From contig CANGJJ010000003.1 in assembly GCA_947454485.1 (NCBI GenBank), positions 62,001 to 126,000 of the forward strand: a stretch of DNA of 64,000 nt, read 5' to 3'. Shown piece by piece: positions 8,773 through 17,422 of the stretch (the first letter of the stretch is position 1; each line of letters opens with the position of its first letter). This stretch comes from Beijerinckiaceae bacterium (GTDB lineage Bacteria; Pseudomonadota; Alphaproteobacteria; Rhizobiales; Beijerinckiaceae). The notes under the pieces are model-generated. The model was given only the letters and a program-made list of their open reading frames with translations. It was not told where the DNA came from and did no database searches. A program made the position numbers and the translations under genes.

Positions 8773-9876
8773 TTACTTGCCCCAAACTTCCTTGGCGACA
8801 TCGACAACGAGCTTCAGCTTCGCCCACTGCTCATCTTCTGCCAGCGTGTTGCCTTCTTCGGTTGAGGCAAAGCCGCACTGCGGGCTCAGGCACAACTGAT
8901 CGAGCGAAGCATATTTCGTGGCCTCATCGATCCGGCGCAGCAAAGTATCGCGCGTCTCAAGCGTACCCGTCTTCGACGTGACGAGGCCCAGAATGACAGT
9001 CTTGCCCTTGGGCAAGAAGCGCAGGGGCTCAAAGCCACCCGAACGGTCATTGTCCCATTCGAGGAAGTAGCCATCAATGTTCAGCTTGTTAAACATCAGA
9101 TCGGCAATCGGCTCATAGCCGCCCGACGAGATGAAGGTGGAGCGGAAATTGCCACGGCACACATGCATGGTGGCGGCAAGATCAGCAGGCTTGTTCTCAA
9201 GGGCGGCATTGATCATGCCGACATAGATCTCGCCCTGCTTGGTCGGATCATCACCACGCGCTGCGAGCATTTCGCGCTGCTTGGGATCGCACAAATAAGC
9301 AAAGCTGCAATCGTCGATCTGGATATAGCGGCAGCCAGCATTATAGAAGCCGGTGATCGCCTGCTTATAGGCCTGACCGAGGTCGTGATAAAACTCCTCC
9401 ATGGTCGGATAGACGCCCATATTGATCATCTTGCGACCGCCACGATAATGCAGCATCGAGGGGCTGGGGATCGACTGCTTCGGTGTCTTCGTGGTGTTGG
9501 CCGCGAGGAATTTGAAATGCTCGATATGGGGGTGGTTCTTCGAGCTGATCTTGCCAACAACGCGCGGCACTTTCGGCTTGGTCTGAACACCGGTGAACTG
9601 AATGCCCTGATCAGCTTCGATCACTTCGACGCCATCGAGTTCCCCCAAGAAGTCCATATGCCACCATGAGCGGCGATACTCACCATCGGTGATCGCCTCA
9701 AGGCCGACCTCTTCCTGCTTGGTGATGATCTTCTTGATCTCGACATCTTCCACCGCTTTCAGAGCAGCCGCGTCGATCTTGCCGGTGTAGAATTTCTCGC
9801 GCGCATCCTTGAGAGCGCCCGAGCGCAGAATGGAGCCGACATGGTCAGCGCGGAAGGGAGGGGTCTTGCGCATCAT
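8773..9876 (-). CDS. MetE-like cobalamin-independent methyltransferase (COG0620 type)
   Basis: 367 residues, matching only the C-terminal catalytic half of MetE. All four expected zinc ligands are visible: His and Cys in MHVCRGN, Glu in YFLEWDN and Cys in LSPQCGFAS. The N-terminus FRADHVGSILR is typical of this short family. Such enzymes move a methyl group to a thiol; the usual annotation is homocysteine methyltransferase. Here the gene sits inside an aromatic uptake and breakdown operon, 15 bases after livF. That suggests a catabolic role, for instance demethylation of a methylated substrate, rather than methionine synthesis. That role is inference. AGGAG precedes the start. Confidence 0.85.
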   Translation of the reverse strand: MMRKTPPFRADHVGSILRSGALKDAREKFYTGKIDAAALKAVEDVEIKKIITKQEEVGLEAITDGEYRRSWWHMDFLGELDGVEVIEADQGIQFTGVQTKPKVPRVVGKISSKNHPHIEHFKFLAANTTKTPKQSIPSPSMLHYRGGRKMINMGVYPTMEEFYHDLGQAYKQAITGFYNAGCRYIQIDDCSFAYLCDPKQREMLAARGDDPTKQGEIYVGMINAALENKPADLAATMHVCRGNFRSTFISSGGYEPIADLMFNKLNIDGYFLEWDNDRSGGFEPLRFLPKGKTVILGLVTSKTGTLETRDTLLRRIDEATKYASLDQLCLSPQCGFASTEEGNTLAEDEQWAKLKLVVDVAKEVWGK

Positions 9877-9891
9877 TGGGATGGTCTCCTG

Positions 9892-10617
9892 TCAGTGTGC
9901 TGGTGCGGCCCCGCGCTCGGCAACGCCAAGCAGAGTGGCCAGAATATCGGGGGCATTGGTCAGATCTTCGCTGGTGCCTTGATAGGCCACCTGACCACGG
10001 TCGAGAATGATCGCCTGATCGCAGAGCGGCAGGATCTTGCGCGGGCTCTGCTCGACAATGATCGCCGCCAGACCTTCTTCGCGCACGATGGTGCGCAACG
10101 CCTGCAACAATTCATCGACGATGATGGGGGCAAGCCCCTCGGTCGGCTCATCGAGCAACAGAACGCGCGGATTGAGCGCCAGCGCACGACCAACGGCCAG
10201 CATCTGCTGCTCGCCGCCCGACAATTGGTTTCCCATATTGGAACGGCGCTCAGCCAGACGCGGGAAGAGCTTGTAGATGCGCTCCATCGTCCACGGTCCT
10301 TTGGTCGCGATGGCGGTGATATTTTCATCCACCGTCAGTGAGCGAAAGATATTGCGCTCCTGCGGCACCCAGCCAATGCCCGCCAGGGCGCGCTGGTCGG
10401 GGCGCAGCCGTGTGATGTCCTGACCACTGAGAAAGATGCTGCCTTCGCGCCGACGCGTCAGGCCAACAATCGTATTGATGAGCGTCGTCTTGCCCGTGCC
10501 ATTGCGACCGAGCAAGGCGAGCGACTGGCCTTCGGGTAGCGCCAGCGAGACATGGTTGAGCACGACGGCCTCGCCATAGCCTGCGCTGATGTCGCGCAGT
10601 TCGAGAAGATTAGCCAT
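9892..10617 (-). CDS. livF: Branched-chain amino acid-type ABC transporter ATPase LivF
   Basis: 241 residues from ATG 10617, which overlaps the livG end by eight bases. A longer reading frame exists upstream but lies inside livG. ATP-binding motifs: Walker A GRNGTGKTT, signature LSGGEQQML, Walker B VLLLDEPTEGLAP, and a later His. The ATLLGVAERG tail resembles LivF. It powers a HAAT-family importer with LivG, LivM, LivH and LivK. Substrates in this family range from amino acids to aromatic acids and amides; co-transcription with pobA and a CoA-transferase suggests an aromatic acid. Confidence 0.93.
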   Translation of the reverse strand: MANLLELRDISAGYGEAVVLNHVSLALPEGQSLALLGRNGTGKTTLINTIVGLTRRREGSIFLSGQDITRLRPDQRALAGIGWVPQERNIFRSLTVDENITAIATKGPWTMERIYKLFPRLAERRSNMGNQLSGGEQQMLAVGRALALNPRVLLLDEPTEGLAPIIVDELLQALRTIVREEGLAAIIVEQSPRKILPLCDQAIILDRGQVAYQGTSEDLTNAPDILATLLGVAERGAAPAH

Positions 10618-11368
10618 GCTGCACCTCTTCTTCGCCCAGATAGACCTGACGCACGCGCGGGTCGCGGGCGATCTCTTCAGCCGTGCCTTCGCAGAACAAG
10701 GCACCATTGACGAGTACCGAGATCGTCTTGGCGAAGCGGAAGACAAGATGCATATCGTGTTCGATCAACACCAAAGCCACATGAGCGGGCAGGCGCGCGA
10801 CGACATCGAGGATTTGCTCGCGCTCTGATTCCGGCACACCAGCAGCAGGTTCATCGAGCAGCAACAATTTGGGCTTGGCGGCCAGAGCCAGCGCGATTTC
10901 GAGCAGGCGCTGCTTGCCATAGGGCAGATCACCAACGCGTGCGTCGCGCACATCGCCAATGGTCAGGCGGTCGAGCAAGGCGCAGGCTTCATCGACGATG
11001 GTCTCGCGCGAGCCCAGCGGGCTGAACCATTCATGCGCGGCATTCTCGCGCTCATTGATCGCGAGGATGACGGATTCGAGCGGGGTCAGTTCGGCAAAGA
11101 GTTGGTTGATCTGGAAGGTGCGTGCAATGCCAGCAGTGGCCCTGCGGCGCACAGTCCAGTTTGTGATGTCTTGCCCTTCAAAAAGGATCTGTCCTGACGT
11201 GGGGTTCAGCACACCGGTCAGCTGATTGACGAAGGTCGTCTTGCCCGCGCCATTGGGGCCAATGAGCGCATGGCGTGCACCTGCGGGCAGTTTGAAGCTC
11301 ACATCATCGGTGGCGATGATGCCGCCGAAGCGCTTTGTGAGATTGCGCGTCTCGAGAACAAAGGTCAT
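10610..11368 (-). CDS. livG: Branched-chain amino acid-type ABC transporter ATPase LivG
   Basis: 252 residues. Motifs are Walker A GPNGAGKTTF near residue 39, a signature region in the GDLPYGKQRLLEIALAL segment, where YGKQ replaces the usual SGGQ (as in other LivG proteins), and Walker B LLLLDEPAAGV. The insert TGIARTFQINQLF is typical of LivG. It partners LivF on the cytoplasmic side of the LivHM permease. Its ATG overlaps the livM stop by four bases, showing tight coupling. Confidence 0.94.
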   Translation of the reverse strand: MTFVLETRNLTKRFGGIIATDDVSFKLPAGARHALIGPNGAGKTTFVNQLTGVLNPTSGQILFEGQDITNWTVRRRATAGIARTFQINQLFAELTPLESVILAINERENAAHEWFSPLGSRETIVDEACALLDRLTIGDVRDARVGDLPYGKQRLLEIALALAAKPKLLLLDEPAAGVPESEREQILDVVARLPAHVALVLIEHDMHLVFRFAKTISVLVNGALFCEGTAEEIARDPRVRQVYLGEEEVQHG

Positions 11369-12405
11369 TGACCATCTCCCTTACGCAGCCGCGCCCAGCC
11401 AGCCACCATCATGCCGATGATGCCGTTGCGCACGAAGATCACCAGAGCGACCAGCACAGCGCCAAGCCAGAACTGCCAATATTGCAGCGTGATATTGCCG
11501 ATCACATCTTGCATGACGCGGAAGGCAGCCGCGCCGATGAGGCCGCCATAAAGATAACCTGCACCGCCAAAGACGAGGATGAGCAGACCATCAGCCGAGC
11601 GATGGAAGGCGATCATATCGGGCGAAGCGGACTGCGTGGTTTGCGCCAGAAGCGCGCCAGCAATACCCGCCAATGCGGCCGCGATTGTGTAGATGGCAAC
11701 CAGACGCGCATTGACCGGAACGCCGATGGCGCGCGCCCGCAGCGGATTATTCTTGATCGCTTTCAGTGAAAGACCAAAGGGCGAATTGACGATGCGCCGC
11801 GAGAGCCAGAAGCAGATGAACAAAACCGCGAGCGAATAAAGATAAGCAACCCGCCCCCACAGATCGAACTCCCAGATGCCGAGCACGGCCGAGGGCATGA
11901 CGCCATTGAGGCCGTCTGCGCCGCCCGTCAGCCAGCGCATCTGGTTCGCGAGTTCTGAGAGAATGAGCGCAACACCCAAAGTCACCATGAGGCGCGTGAG
12001 GTCAGAGCCGCGCAGCACAAGGAAGCTGGTGACAAAGCCGAAGACACCCGTGACGAGGCCTGCAATCAGCAAGCCGATCACCGGATCACTCATCGGAAAT
12101 GTGCCAGCACCGCCCTTGGCGAGCAAAGCCGCCACATAAGCGCCAAGGCCGAAGTAAGCGCCTTGGCCCAGCGTGACGATGCCCGCAAAGCCGAGCACCA
12201 GATCAATCGACAGGGCGAGAAGTGCCAGCGTGACGATCTCGGTCAGCAGCATGAGGCGCGTGGGCACACCGGGAATAAAATCGCCGAAGATGACGAAGAG
12301 CGACAGCGCCACGGCCCAGAACAGCCACTCATACCAACGCGAGTGGCTTTGCTTCAGCAGGCGCGCACTGGCGCTCTGCAGATCCTTGTCATGTGAGCCG
12401 CTCAT
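11365..12405 (-). CDS. livM: Branched-chain amino acid-type ABC transporter permease LivM
   Basis: 346 residues with about eight to ten membrane helices. The block LVLGFAGIVTLGQGAYFGLGAY near residue 65 is diagnostic of LivM, and the conserved cytoplasmic coupling segment LKAIKNNPLRARAIG lies near 210. The N-terminal 30 residues are polar and cytoplasmic. It forms the inner-membrane channel with LivH. Start and stop both overlap their neighbours by four bases (ATGA), so translation of livH, livM and livG is likely coupled. Confidence 0.94.
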   Translation of the reverse strand: MSGSHDKDLQSASARLLKQSHSRWYEWLFWAVALSLFVIFGDFIPGVPTRLMLLTEIVTLALLALSIDLVLGFAGIVTLGQGAYFGLGAYVAALLAKGGAGTFPMSDPVIGLLIAGLVTGVFGFVTSFLVLRGSDLTRLMVTLGVALILSELANQMRWLTGGADGLNGVMPSAVLGIWEFDLWGRVAYLYSLAVLFICFWLSRRIVNSPFGLSLKAIKNNPLRARAIGVPVNARLVAIYTIAAALAGIAGALLAQTTQSASPDMIAFHRSADGLLILVFGGAGYLYGGLIGAAAFRVMQDVIGNITLQYWQFWLGAVLVALVIFVRNGIIGMMVAGWARLRKGDGQ

Positions 12406-13262
12406 CGCGTGGCTCCCTTGGTGAAGAGGCCTTGCGGGCGCAGGATCAGCACAGCCACCATGATGGTGTAGATGATGAAGCCGCCAATTTCCGGCACATA
12501 ATATTTGCCAGCCACGTCAGCCACGCCGAGCAGCAGCGAGGCATAGAAGGGGCCGGTGATGGTGGTGGTGCCGCCGACTGAAATGACGATCAGGAAGTAG
12601 ATCATATATTTCAGCGGGAATGTCGGATCGATGGAGATGATGCCAATCGACAAAGCACCGCCAAGACCAGCCAGGCCAGAGCCGAAGGCAAAGGTGAGCG
12701 CGAAGATCGTCGTCACATTGATGCCAAGGCCGCGTGCCACGCGCCCATCATCAACCGCCGCGCGCAGGCGACTGCCAAAGCGTGTCTTGGCGATGATGAA
12801 TTGTAGCGCAATGGTCAGCAGGCCGCAGATCACAATGGTGAAGATGCGGAAAATGCCGACGCTCGCGCCCAGCACATTGATGCGGCCATCGAGTGCGGGC
12901 GGCAGATTGATCGTCTGCTGATTGGCACCCATGAAATAATCGACAATGGCCATCGACATGAAGACGAGGCCGATCGAGAAGAGCGTCTGGTCGAGATGGC
13001 TCTTGTTGTAGAGATGCACATAGAGCGTGCGCTCAAGGATAGCTCCGAGCGCAGCTGAGAACACAAAGGCAGCAGGCAGGCCCCAGTAATAGGAAATGCC
13101 ATAGCGGTTCATCAGCACGATGGTGAGATAGCCGCCGGCCATGGCGAAAGCGCCATGCGCGAGATTGATGAAATTCATCAGGCCGAGAGTCACGCACAGG
13201 CCAATGCCCAGCACGAATAGCAACATGCCATAGGCAACGCCGTCAAAAAGAATGGTCAGCAC
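12402..13262 (-). CDS. livH: Branched-chain amino acid-type ABC transporter permease LivH
   Basis: 286 residues from GTG 13262, which has CGGAG nine bases upstream. A longer in-frame extension runs into livK and has no membrane character. The protein opens with a helix then LGLMNFINLAHGAFAMAGGY, the LivH signature. The block FGSRLRAAVDDGRVARGLGI is the cytoplasmic loop that contacts the ATPases. Eight or so membrane helices are expected. It follows livK after a 62-base gap containing a stem-loop. Confidence 0.92.
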   Translation of the reverse strand: MLTILFDGVAYGMLLFVLGIGLCVTLGLMNFINLAHGAFAMAGGYLTIVLMNRYGISYYWGLPAAFVFSAALGAILERTLYVHLYNKSHLDQTLFSIGLVFMSMAIVDYFMGANQQTINLPPALDGRINVLGASVGIFRIFTIVICGLLTIALQFIIAKTRFGSRLRAAVDDGRVARGLGINVTTIFALTFAFGSGLAGLGGALSIGIISIDPTFPLKYMIYFLIVISVGGTTTITGPFYASLLLGVADVAGKYYVPEIGGFIIYTIMVAVLILRPQGLFTKGATR

Positions 13263-13288
13263 TGGCCGTAACTCCGACGGGGTGAGGA

Positions 13289-13316
13289 GGGGAGCCGGAC
13301 TTTGAGCCCGGCCCCC
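13289..13316 (-). promoter_or_regulatory. Stem-loop between livK and livH
   Basis: GGGGAGCCGG (13289-13298) pairs with CCGGCCCC (from 13308) with one bulged base, giving a nine-pair stem and a nine-base loop. There is no T tract. In binding-protein operons such a hairpin commonly protects the mRNA of the binding protein so that it is made in excess over the permeases; that use here is inferred. Confidence 0.55.
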
Positions 13317-13324
13317 GAAGTCGC

Positions 13325-14497
13325 TTACTTGGTATGCGTATGCGTCGGGTCCTTGATGGAGCCGGCGTCCTGGAACTCCACATTGTAGAGCTCGCCATTC
13401 TTGCGCTCGACCTTGCGGATATACATCGGCGGGATCGCTTCGCGAGTCTGGGCGTCGATTTCCATCGGGCCACGCGGGCTCATCCACTTCAGACCGCGCA
13501 TGGCGTCGACGAGCTTCTGGCCGTTGGTGTCACCCTTGGTGGCTTCCAGCGAACGGAAGATCAGCTCCATGCCGTCGAAAGCGGCCACAGCCATCATATT
13601 CGGGCGCATGTTATTGTTGACCTTGCGGAAGATCTCAACAAAGGCCTTGTTCTCAGGCGAATTGTGATCAGCCGAATAGTCATGCGAGGTGATCATGCCG
13701 AGCACGGAATCGCCCATGTCGTTGAGCAGATCGTCATCGGTCACGTCGCCAGTGGCGATAACGCGGATCTTCGAACCAGCGAAGTCACGGTCGATCACCT
13801 GCTTCATCAGCGTTGCACCCTGGCCCGACGGCACGAAGAGGAACAAAGCGTCAGGCTTCAAATCCTTCGCCTTCTGCAAGAAGGGCGAGAATTCGGGGCT
13901 GGCAAGCGGAGCGCGCAGGCTGTCGAGCACTTTGCCGCCAGCTTCTTCGAAGCGCTGCTTGAAGAACTTCTCAGCGTCGATGCCCGGCGCATAGTCAGAG
14001 ACGAGCGTCACAGCGCTCTTGATGCCGTTCTTGGCGGCCCAATCCGCAATCGGGAAGGTCATCTGCGGCATGGTACGACCCGCGCGCACGAAGAAGGGCG
14101 ACTGCGGCACAACGGCCGATGTGGCTGCCGTCATGATGATGGCGGGCACTTTGGCCTGCGTGGCGACAGGGCCAACGGCCATGGCGATGGGGGTGAGACC
14201 GAAGCCACCGAGGAAGGCGACCTTGTCATTGACGACGAGTTCCTGCGCGAGGCGCTTGGAAATATCAGCGACGCCCTGATCGTCCTTCACGACGATTTCG
14301 ACGCGCTTTCCAGCAACCATATTGCCGCGCTGAGCAAGGAAGGCTTTGGCGCCAGCTTCAAGCTGACGGCCGGTGGAGGCCTGCTGGCCGGTCATCGGAA
14401 GAATGAGACCGACTTTCACAACTTCTTGGGCAAGAGCGGGAACTGCGGCCAGTGCAAATGCACCAGCGGCCAGACCCGAAAGAATTCTGTTGCGCAT
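13325..14497 (-). CDS. livK: ABC transporter periplasmic binding protein LivK-like
   Basis: 390 residues from ATG 14497, with GGAG seven bases upstream. An upstream in-frame extension of 27 residues lacks signal character. A signal peptide (residues 1-23, cleavage after ALA) precedes a type I periplasmic binding fold: VVKVGLILPMTGQQASTGRQ, VVKDDQGVADISKRLAQELV, then the second lobe FFVRAGRTMPQ. It captures the ligand for LivHMGF. Ligand identity cannot be read from sequence; operon context points to an aromatic carboxylate. It is the first gene of the operon. Confidence 0.9.
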   Translation of the reverse strand: MRNRILSGLAAGAFALAAVPALAQEVVKVGLILPMTGQQASTGRQLEAGAKAFLAQRGNMVAGKRVEIVVKDDQGVADISKRLAQELVVNDKVAFLGGFGLTPIAMAVGPVATQAKVPAIIMTAATSAVVPQSPFFVRAGRTMPQMTFPIADWAAKNGIKSAVTLVSDYAPGIDAEKFFKQRFEEAGGKVLDSLRAPLASPEFSPFLQKAKDLKPDALFLFVPSGQGATLMKQVIDRDFAGSKIRVIATGDVTDDDLLNDMGDSVLGMITSHDYSADHNSPENKAFVEIFRKVNNNMRPNMMAVAAFDGMELIFRSLEATKGDTNGQKLVDAMRGLKWMSPRGPMEIDAQTREAIPPMYIRKVERKNGELYNVEFQDAGSIKDPTHTHTK

Positions 14498-14605
14498 TTT
14501 ACTACTCCCTGTTCCGGCAGCGCCGCGCAAAGCCGGAGGCGTTGCCTTATAGCAAATGGGGGGGCTGGAGAAAGCCATTGCGGGCTTACTTTACGCTGTT
14601 TTCCC

Positions 14606-14642
14606 GCCTCTGTGGGAGCTTCGTTGAAGCGCCGGCAGAGGC
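14606..14642 (+). promoter_or_regulatory. Nested inverted repeat upstream of livK
   Basis: Outer arms GCCTCTG (14606-14612) and CAGAGGC (14636-14642) enclose inner arms GCTTC (14618-14622) and GAAGC (14626-14630) around a GTT loop. The site lies between the end of the endonuclease-like gene and the livK promoter region. It could end the upstream transcript or bind a regulator of the operon. A CGCTTTT tail is present only on the plus strand. Confidence 0.4.
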
Positions 14643-14654
14643 CGCTTTTGTCAC

Positions 14655-15605
14655 TCAGTCAAAGATCGCCAGCAAGGGGCCATGGAGCGAGCCAGCCACC
14701 GGCTCTGTGGCCAGCGCCTCGTCGGCTAGGCCGTCATTGAGAGCGGTGACGCTGCTGCAGCGCTCAGCCAAGGGCGCAGAGGCCAAAATATGGTCCAGCA
14801 AGACTTTTCGGCCATTGTGCACCACGCTGAACCGCTGGTCTGGGGGCAGGCGGGCCTCAAGCGGGAGGAGGGCTCGCGCCTCAAAAGCGTTGGTCTCCAC
14901 ATCTTCGGGCAGGGCCTGCAGCAAGCGGGTGGGGGCCTCGAAACTCTCGGCATTGAGGTCGCCGCACACGACAACGTGAGCCTGTGGCTGGCGCGCCAGC
15001 AGCTCCTCTACCGCCAGCCGTACCTCCAGCGCCTGTGCCTGGCGCTTCAACGTGGCGATGAAATAACCCTGTGCCCAGAGCTTCGTGCTGGTCCATTGCC
15101 CCTGAATCCGCCCGCCCGGCACGGGGGCGGCGCGCGGGGCGCGCAGATGCAGATTGAAGACATGGAGGGGCGCTGCGCCCGGCTGCGCGATCTGGACATG
15201 GAGGGCGGGCCGGTCGAAGGCGATGGTCAGATCCTCGCCCTCAGGGCTGCGCCATCTCAGGGGCTGCACATAATCATGCAGGATCTGGCGCTGCGTCTCG
15301 ATGGGCCAGCGGCTGAGAATGGCCAGATTATGCTTGTCGACGGGCTCGGCCCGGTCCGGGTGTTGCGAATGGGCAATATGAAAGCCCGCGAGCGCCGTGC
15401 CGTCGATGAGTTTGCTCAAGGCCACCAGGCTGCGCGGCTGGTCAGGCGTCAGATGCTGCCCATGAACTTCCTGCAGGCACAGAATATCGGGGCGAAGGTC
15501 ATCGAGAATGGGGCGCAGCGCTTTGGCGCGCGTCTCAAACCAAGCGCTCTGGTCTTGCGACCAGTCGAGGCTTTCGATGTTGAATGTGGCCAGACGACAT
15601 GACAC
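14655..15605 (-). CDS. Endonuclease/exonuclease/phosphatase-fold protein
   Basis: 316 residues beginning at GTG 15605 (reading MSCRLATFNIESL). Fold motifs in order: ATFNIESLD (metal Asn), CLQEVHGQ (metal Glu), HVFNLHLRAP, VVCGDLNAES (catalytic Asp and Asn) and a C-terminal LLDHILASAPL carrying the catalytic Asp-His. It should hydrolyse phosphodiester or phosphate bonds with Mg2+. Substrate unknown; relatives include exonuclease III, sphingomyelinase and inositol phosphatases. No signal peptide, so a cytoplasmic nuclease-like role is slightly favoured. Confidence 0.82.
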   Translation of the reverse strand: MSCRLATFNIESLDWSQDQSAWFETRAKALRPILDDLRPDILCLQEVHGQHLTPDQPRSLVALSKLIDGTALAGFHIAHSQHPDRAEPVDKHNLAILSRWPIETQRQILHDYVQPLRWRSPEGEDLTIAFDRPALHVQIAQPGAAPLHVFNLHLRAPRAAPVPGGRIQGQWTSTKLWAQGYFIATLKRQAQALEVRLAVEELLARQPQAHVVVCGDLNAESFEAPTRLLQALPEDVETNAFEARALLPLEARLPPDQRFSVVHNGRKVLLDHILASAPLAERCSSVTALNDGLADEALATEPVAGSLHGPLLAIFD

Positions 15606-15640
15606 GCGCCCATGCTAGCGCGCTGTGTCAGTGCCAGCAA

Positions 15641-16456
15641 TCACCAGCCATGTTCGGGGGCGGGGAAGCTGCCGTCTTTGACGGCTGCAACATAGGCTTT
15701 CACCGCATCGTCGATGGAGGCCGCGCCCTCCATGAAGTTTTTCACGAAGCGCGCTTTGCGGCCGGGGAAGATGCCAAGCATGTCATGCAGCACCAGCACC
15801 TGCCCATCACAGCCAGCGCCCGCGCCAATGCCGATTGTGGCAGTGGTGGTGAGAGAATTTGTGATGTCGGTGGCCACAGCGCCCGGCACCATCTCCATCA
15901 CGAGCATGGCAGCACCTGCTGCCTCCAGCGCCAGAGCATCGCCCTTCAGCACGGCAGCGCCCGCTTGATCTTTGCCTTGCACGCGGTAGCCGCCCAGTTG
16001 ATGGACCGACTGCGGGGTGAGGCCGATATGCGCGCAGACCGGCACACCGCGCTCCACCAAAAAGCGCACGGTCTCGGCCATATAAGCGCCGCCCTCCAGC
16101 TTCACCATCTGTGCGCCAGCCGCCATCAATTGGGCGGCGCTATTCATGGCCTGCTCGGGGCTCTCCTGATAAGAGCCAAAAGGCAGGTCGCTCATGATGA
16201 AGGCGCGCTTGGTGCCGCGCGCGACACAGGCCGTGTGATAGACCATGTCATCGAGCGTGACGGGCAAAGTGGAGGAGTGGCCCTGCAGAACATTGCCGAG
16301 CGAGTCGCCCACGAGCAGAACTTCAACGCCGCAGCGGTCCAGCAAAGATGCGAAGCTCGCATCATAGCAGGTCAGAACGCTGATCTTTTCGCCGGCCGCA
16401 TGCATACGGGCGAAGTCATGCAGCTTGAGCGGCTTTGCCTCGTCGAGATAGGCCAT
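15641..16456 (-). CDS. panB: 3-methyl-2-oxobutanoate hydroxymethyltransferase
   Basis: 271 residues, normal for PanB. It uses methylenetetrahydrofolate to make ketopantoate, the first committed step to pantothenate and CoA. Visible blocks: [32 protein letters not shown] with the Mg-binding Asp, [22 protein letters not shown], and [11 protein letters not shown] 16456 lies one base after the panC stop, behind GAGGT; a TTG four codons upstream is less likely. It is co-transcribed with panC. Confidence 0.95.
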   Translation of the reverse strand: MAYLDEAKPLKLHDFARMHAAGEKISVLTCYDASFASLLDRCGVEVLLVGDSLGNVLQGHSSTLPVTLDDMVYHTACVARGTKRAFIMSDLPFGSYQESPEQAMNSAAQLMAAGAQMVKLEGGAYMAETVRFLVERGVPVCAHIGLTPQSVHQLGGYRVQGKDQAGAAVLKGDALALEAAGAAMLVMEMVPGAVATDITNSLTTTATIGIGAGAGCDGQVLVLHDMLGIFPGRKARFVKNFMEGAASIDDAVKAYVAAVKDGSFPAPEHGW

Positions 16457-16457
16457 C

Positions 16458-17306
16458 TCACACCTCAATATTGTCGATCAGACGGGTACGTCCCAAACGG
16501 GCGGCCACCAGCATGCGCAGTCCCGTTCTGTAGCGGCCCGTCACCGGGGCAAGCGTAGCAGCATCGCGCAGTTCAAGATAATCAAGTTCAAAGCCCGATG
16601 ATGTGATCTTGTTGCGCGCGGCTGTCAGCGCAGCATCAAAAGACTCGCCATCGCGAATACGGGCCGCCGCCTTGCGCATGGATGCATTCAGCGTCGGGGC
16701 AATGGCGCGCTCCTCAGGCGTGAGATAGGCATTGCGCGAGGACAGGGCCAGGCCATCGTCTTCGCGCACTGTGGGTGCGCCAATGATCTCGACAGGGATG
16801 TTCAAATCGCCGACCATCTGGCGAATGACCGCGAGCTGCTGAAAATCCTTCTCGCCGAAGAAAGCTGCATCAGGCAGCACCATCAGCAACAGCTTGGCGA
16901 CGACGGTTGCGACGCCCTGAAAATGCGTCGGACGAAATTTGTCTTCCAGACCAGCGGTGGCAGGGCCCTTCAACGAGATCGTTGTGGCAAAGCCTTCGGG
17001 ATACATATCATCAGCACCGGGATGAAAGACGACATCGGCGCCCACGCTCTCGAGCTTTTCGACATCGGCTTCGAGCGAGCGCGGATATTTGCTGAAGTCT
17101 TCGTGCGGGGCGAATTGCGTCGGATTGACGAAGATCGAGACCACGACCCGGCGCGCCCGCTTCTTGGCCGCCGCCACCAAAGCCAGATGGCCGGAATGGA
17201 GCGCACCCATGGTGGGGACCAGAGCCACGCTCTCACGCGCATCGCGCCAAACGCGCAGCTGCGAGCGGAGGACGGCGGTGGTGGGAAGGATCACGGGTTT
17301 GGTCAT
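16458..17306 (-). CDS. panC: Pantothenate synthetase (pantoate-beta-alanine ligase)
   Basis: 282 residues. ATP-dependent joining of pantoate and beta-alanine. Motifs: [15 protein letters not shown] near residue 30 with the HxGH nucleotide-binding motif, [21 protein letters not shown] near 55, [17 protein letters not shown] near 147, and [13 protein letters not shown] near 188. It precedes panB directly. The region upstream of its start contains the 28-base tandem repeat described separately, so the pan promoter must lie within or beside that repeat if the genes are not read through from upstream. Confidence 0.96.
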   Translation of the reverse strand: MTKPVILPTTAVLRSQLRVWRDARESVALVPTMGALHSGHLALVAAAKKRARRVVVSIFVNPTQFAPHEDFSKYPRSLEADVEKLESVGADVVFHPGADDMYPEGFATTISLKGPATAGLEDKFRPTHFQGVATVVAKLLLMVLPDAAFFGEKDFQQLAVIRQMVGDLNIPVEIIGAPTVREDDGLALSSRNAYLTPEERAIAPTLNASMRKAAARIRDGESFDAALTAARNKITSSGFELDYLELRDAATLAPVTGRYRTGLRMLVAARLGRTRLIDNIEV

Positions 17307-17342
17307 GGCTGCCTTTTGGGCAAAAATACGCCAATGCGCAAG

Positions 17343-17422
17343 CCGACTTCAGTCGGCAAGGCCTGAAACTCCGACTTCAGTCGGCAAGGCCTGAAACTCC
17401 GACTTCAGTCGGCAAGGCCTGA
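17343..17422 (+). repeat. Three tandem 28-base repeats with internal palindrome
   Basis: Two exact copies (17343-17370 and 17371-17398) and a third of 24 matching bases (17399-17422). Each unit starts with the palindrome CCGACT-TC-AGTCGG. The third copy contains the last codons and stop of the dehalogenase gene (GLAD then TGA on the minus strand), so the array looks like a slipped-strand duplication of the gene's own 3' end. The palindromes, read as RNA, give three short hairpins between the dehalogenase stop and panC and could act as a weak terminator. Confidence 0.9.

Noticed and set aside
13334-14740. 468-codon open frame on the plus strand opposite livK
   Set aside because: It is antisense to a clearly assigned binding protein, has His/Arg-rich composition and no family motif.
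15584-16558. 324-codon plus-strand frame opposite panB
   Set aside because: Shadow of panB; Gln- and His-rich, no motifs.
17343-17422. Possible CRISPR-like array
   Set aside because: The 28-base units are directly adjacent with no spacers, so this is a simple tandem duplication.
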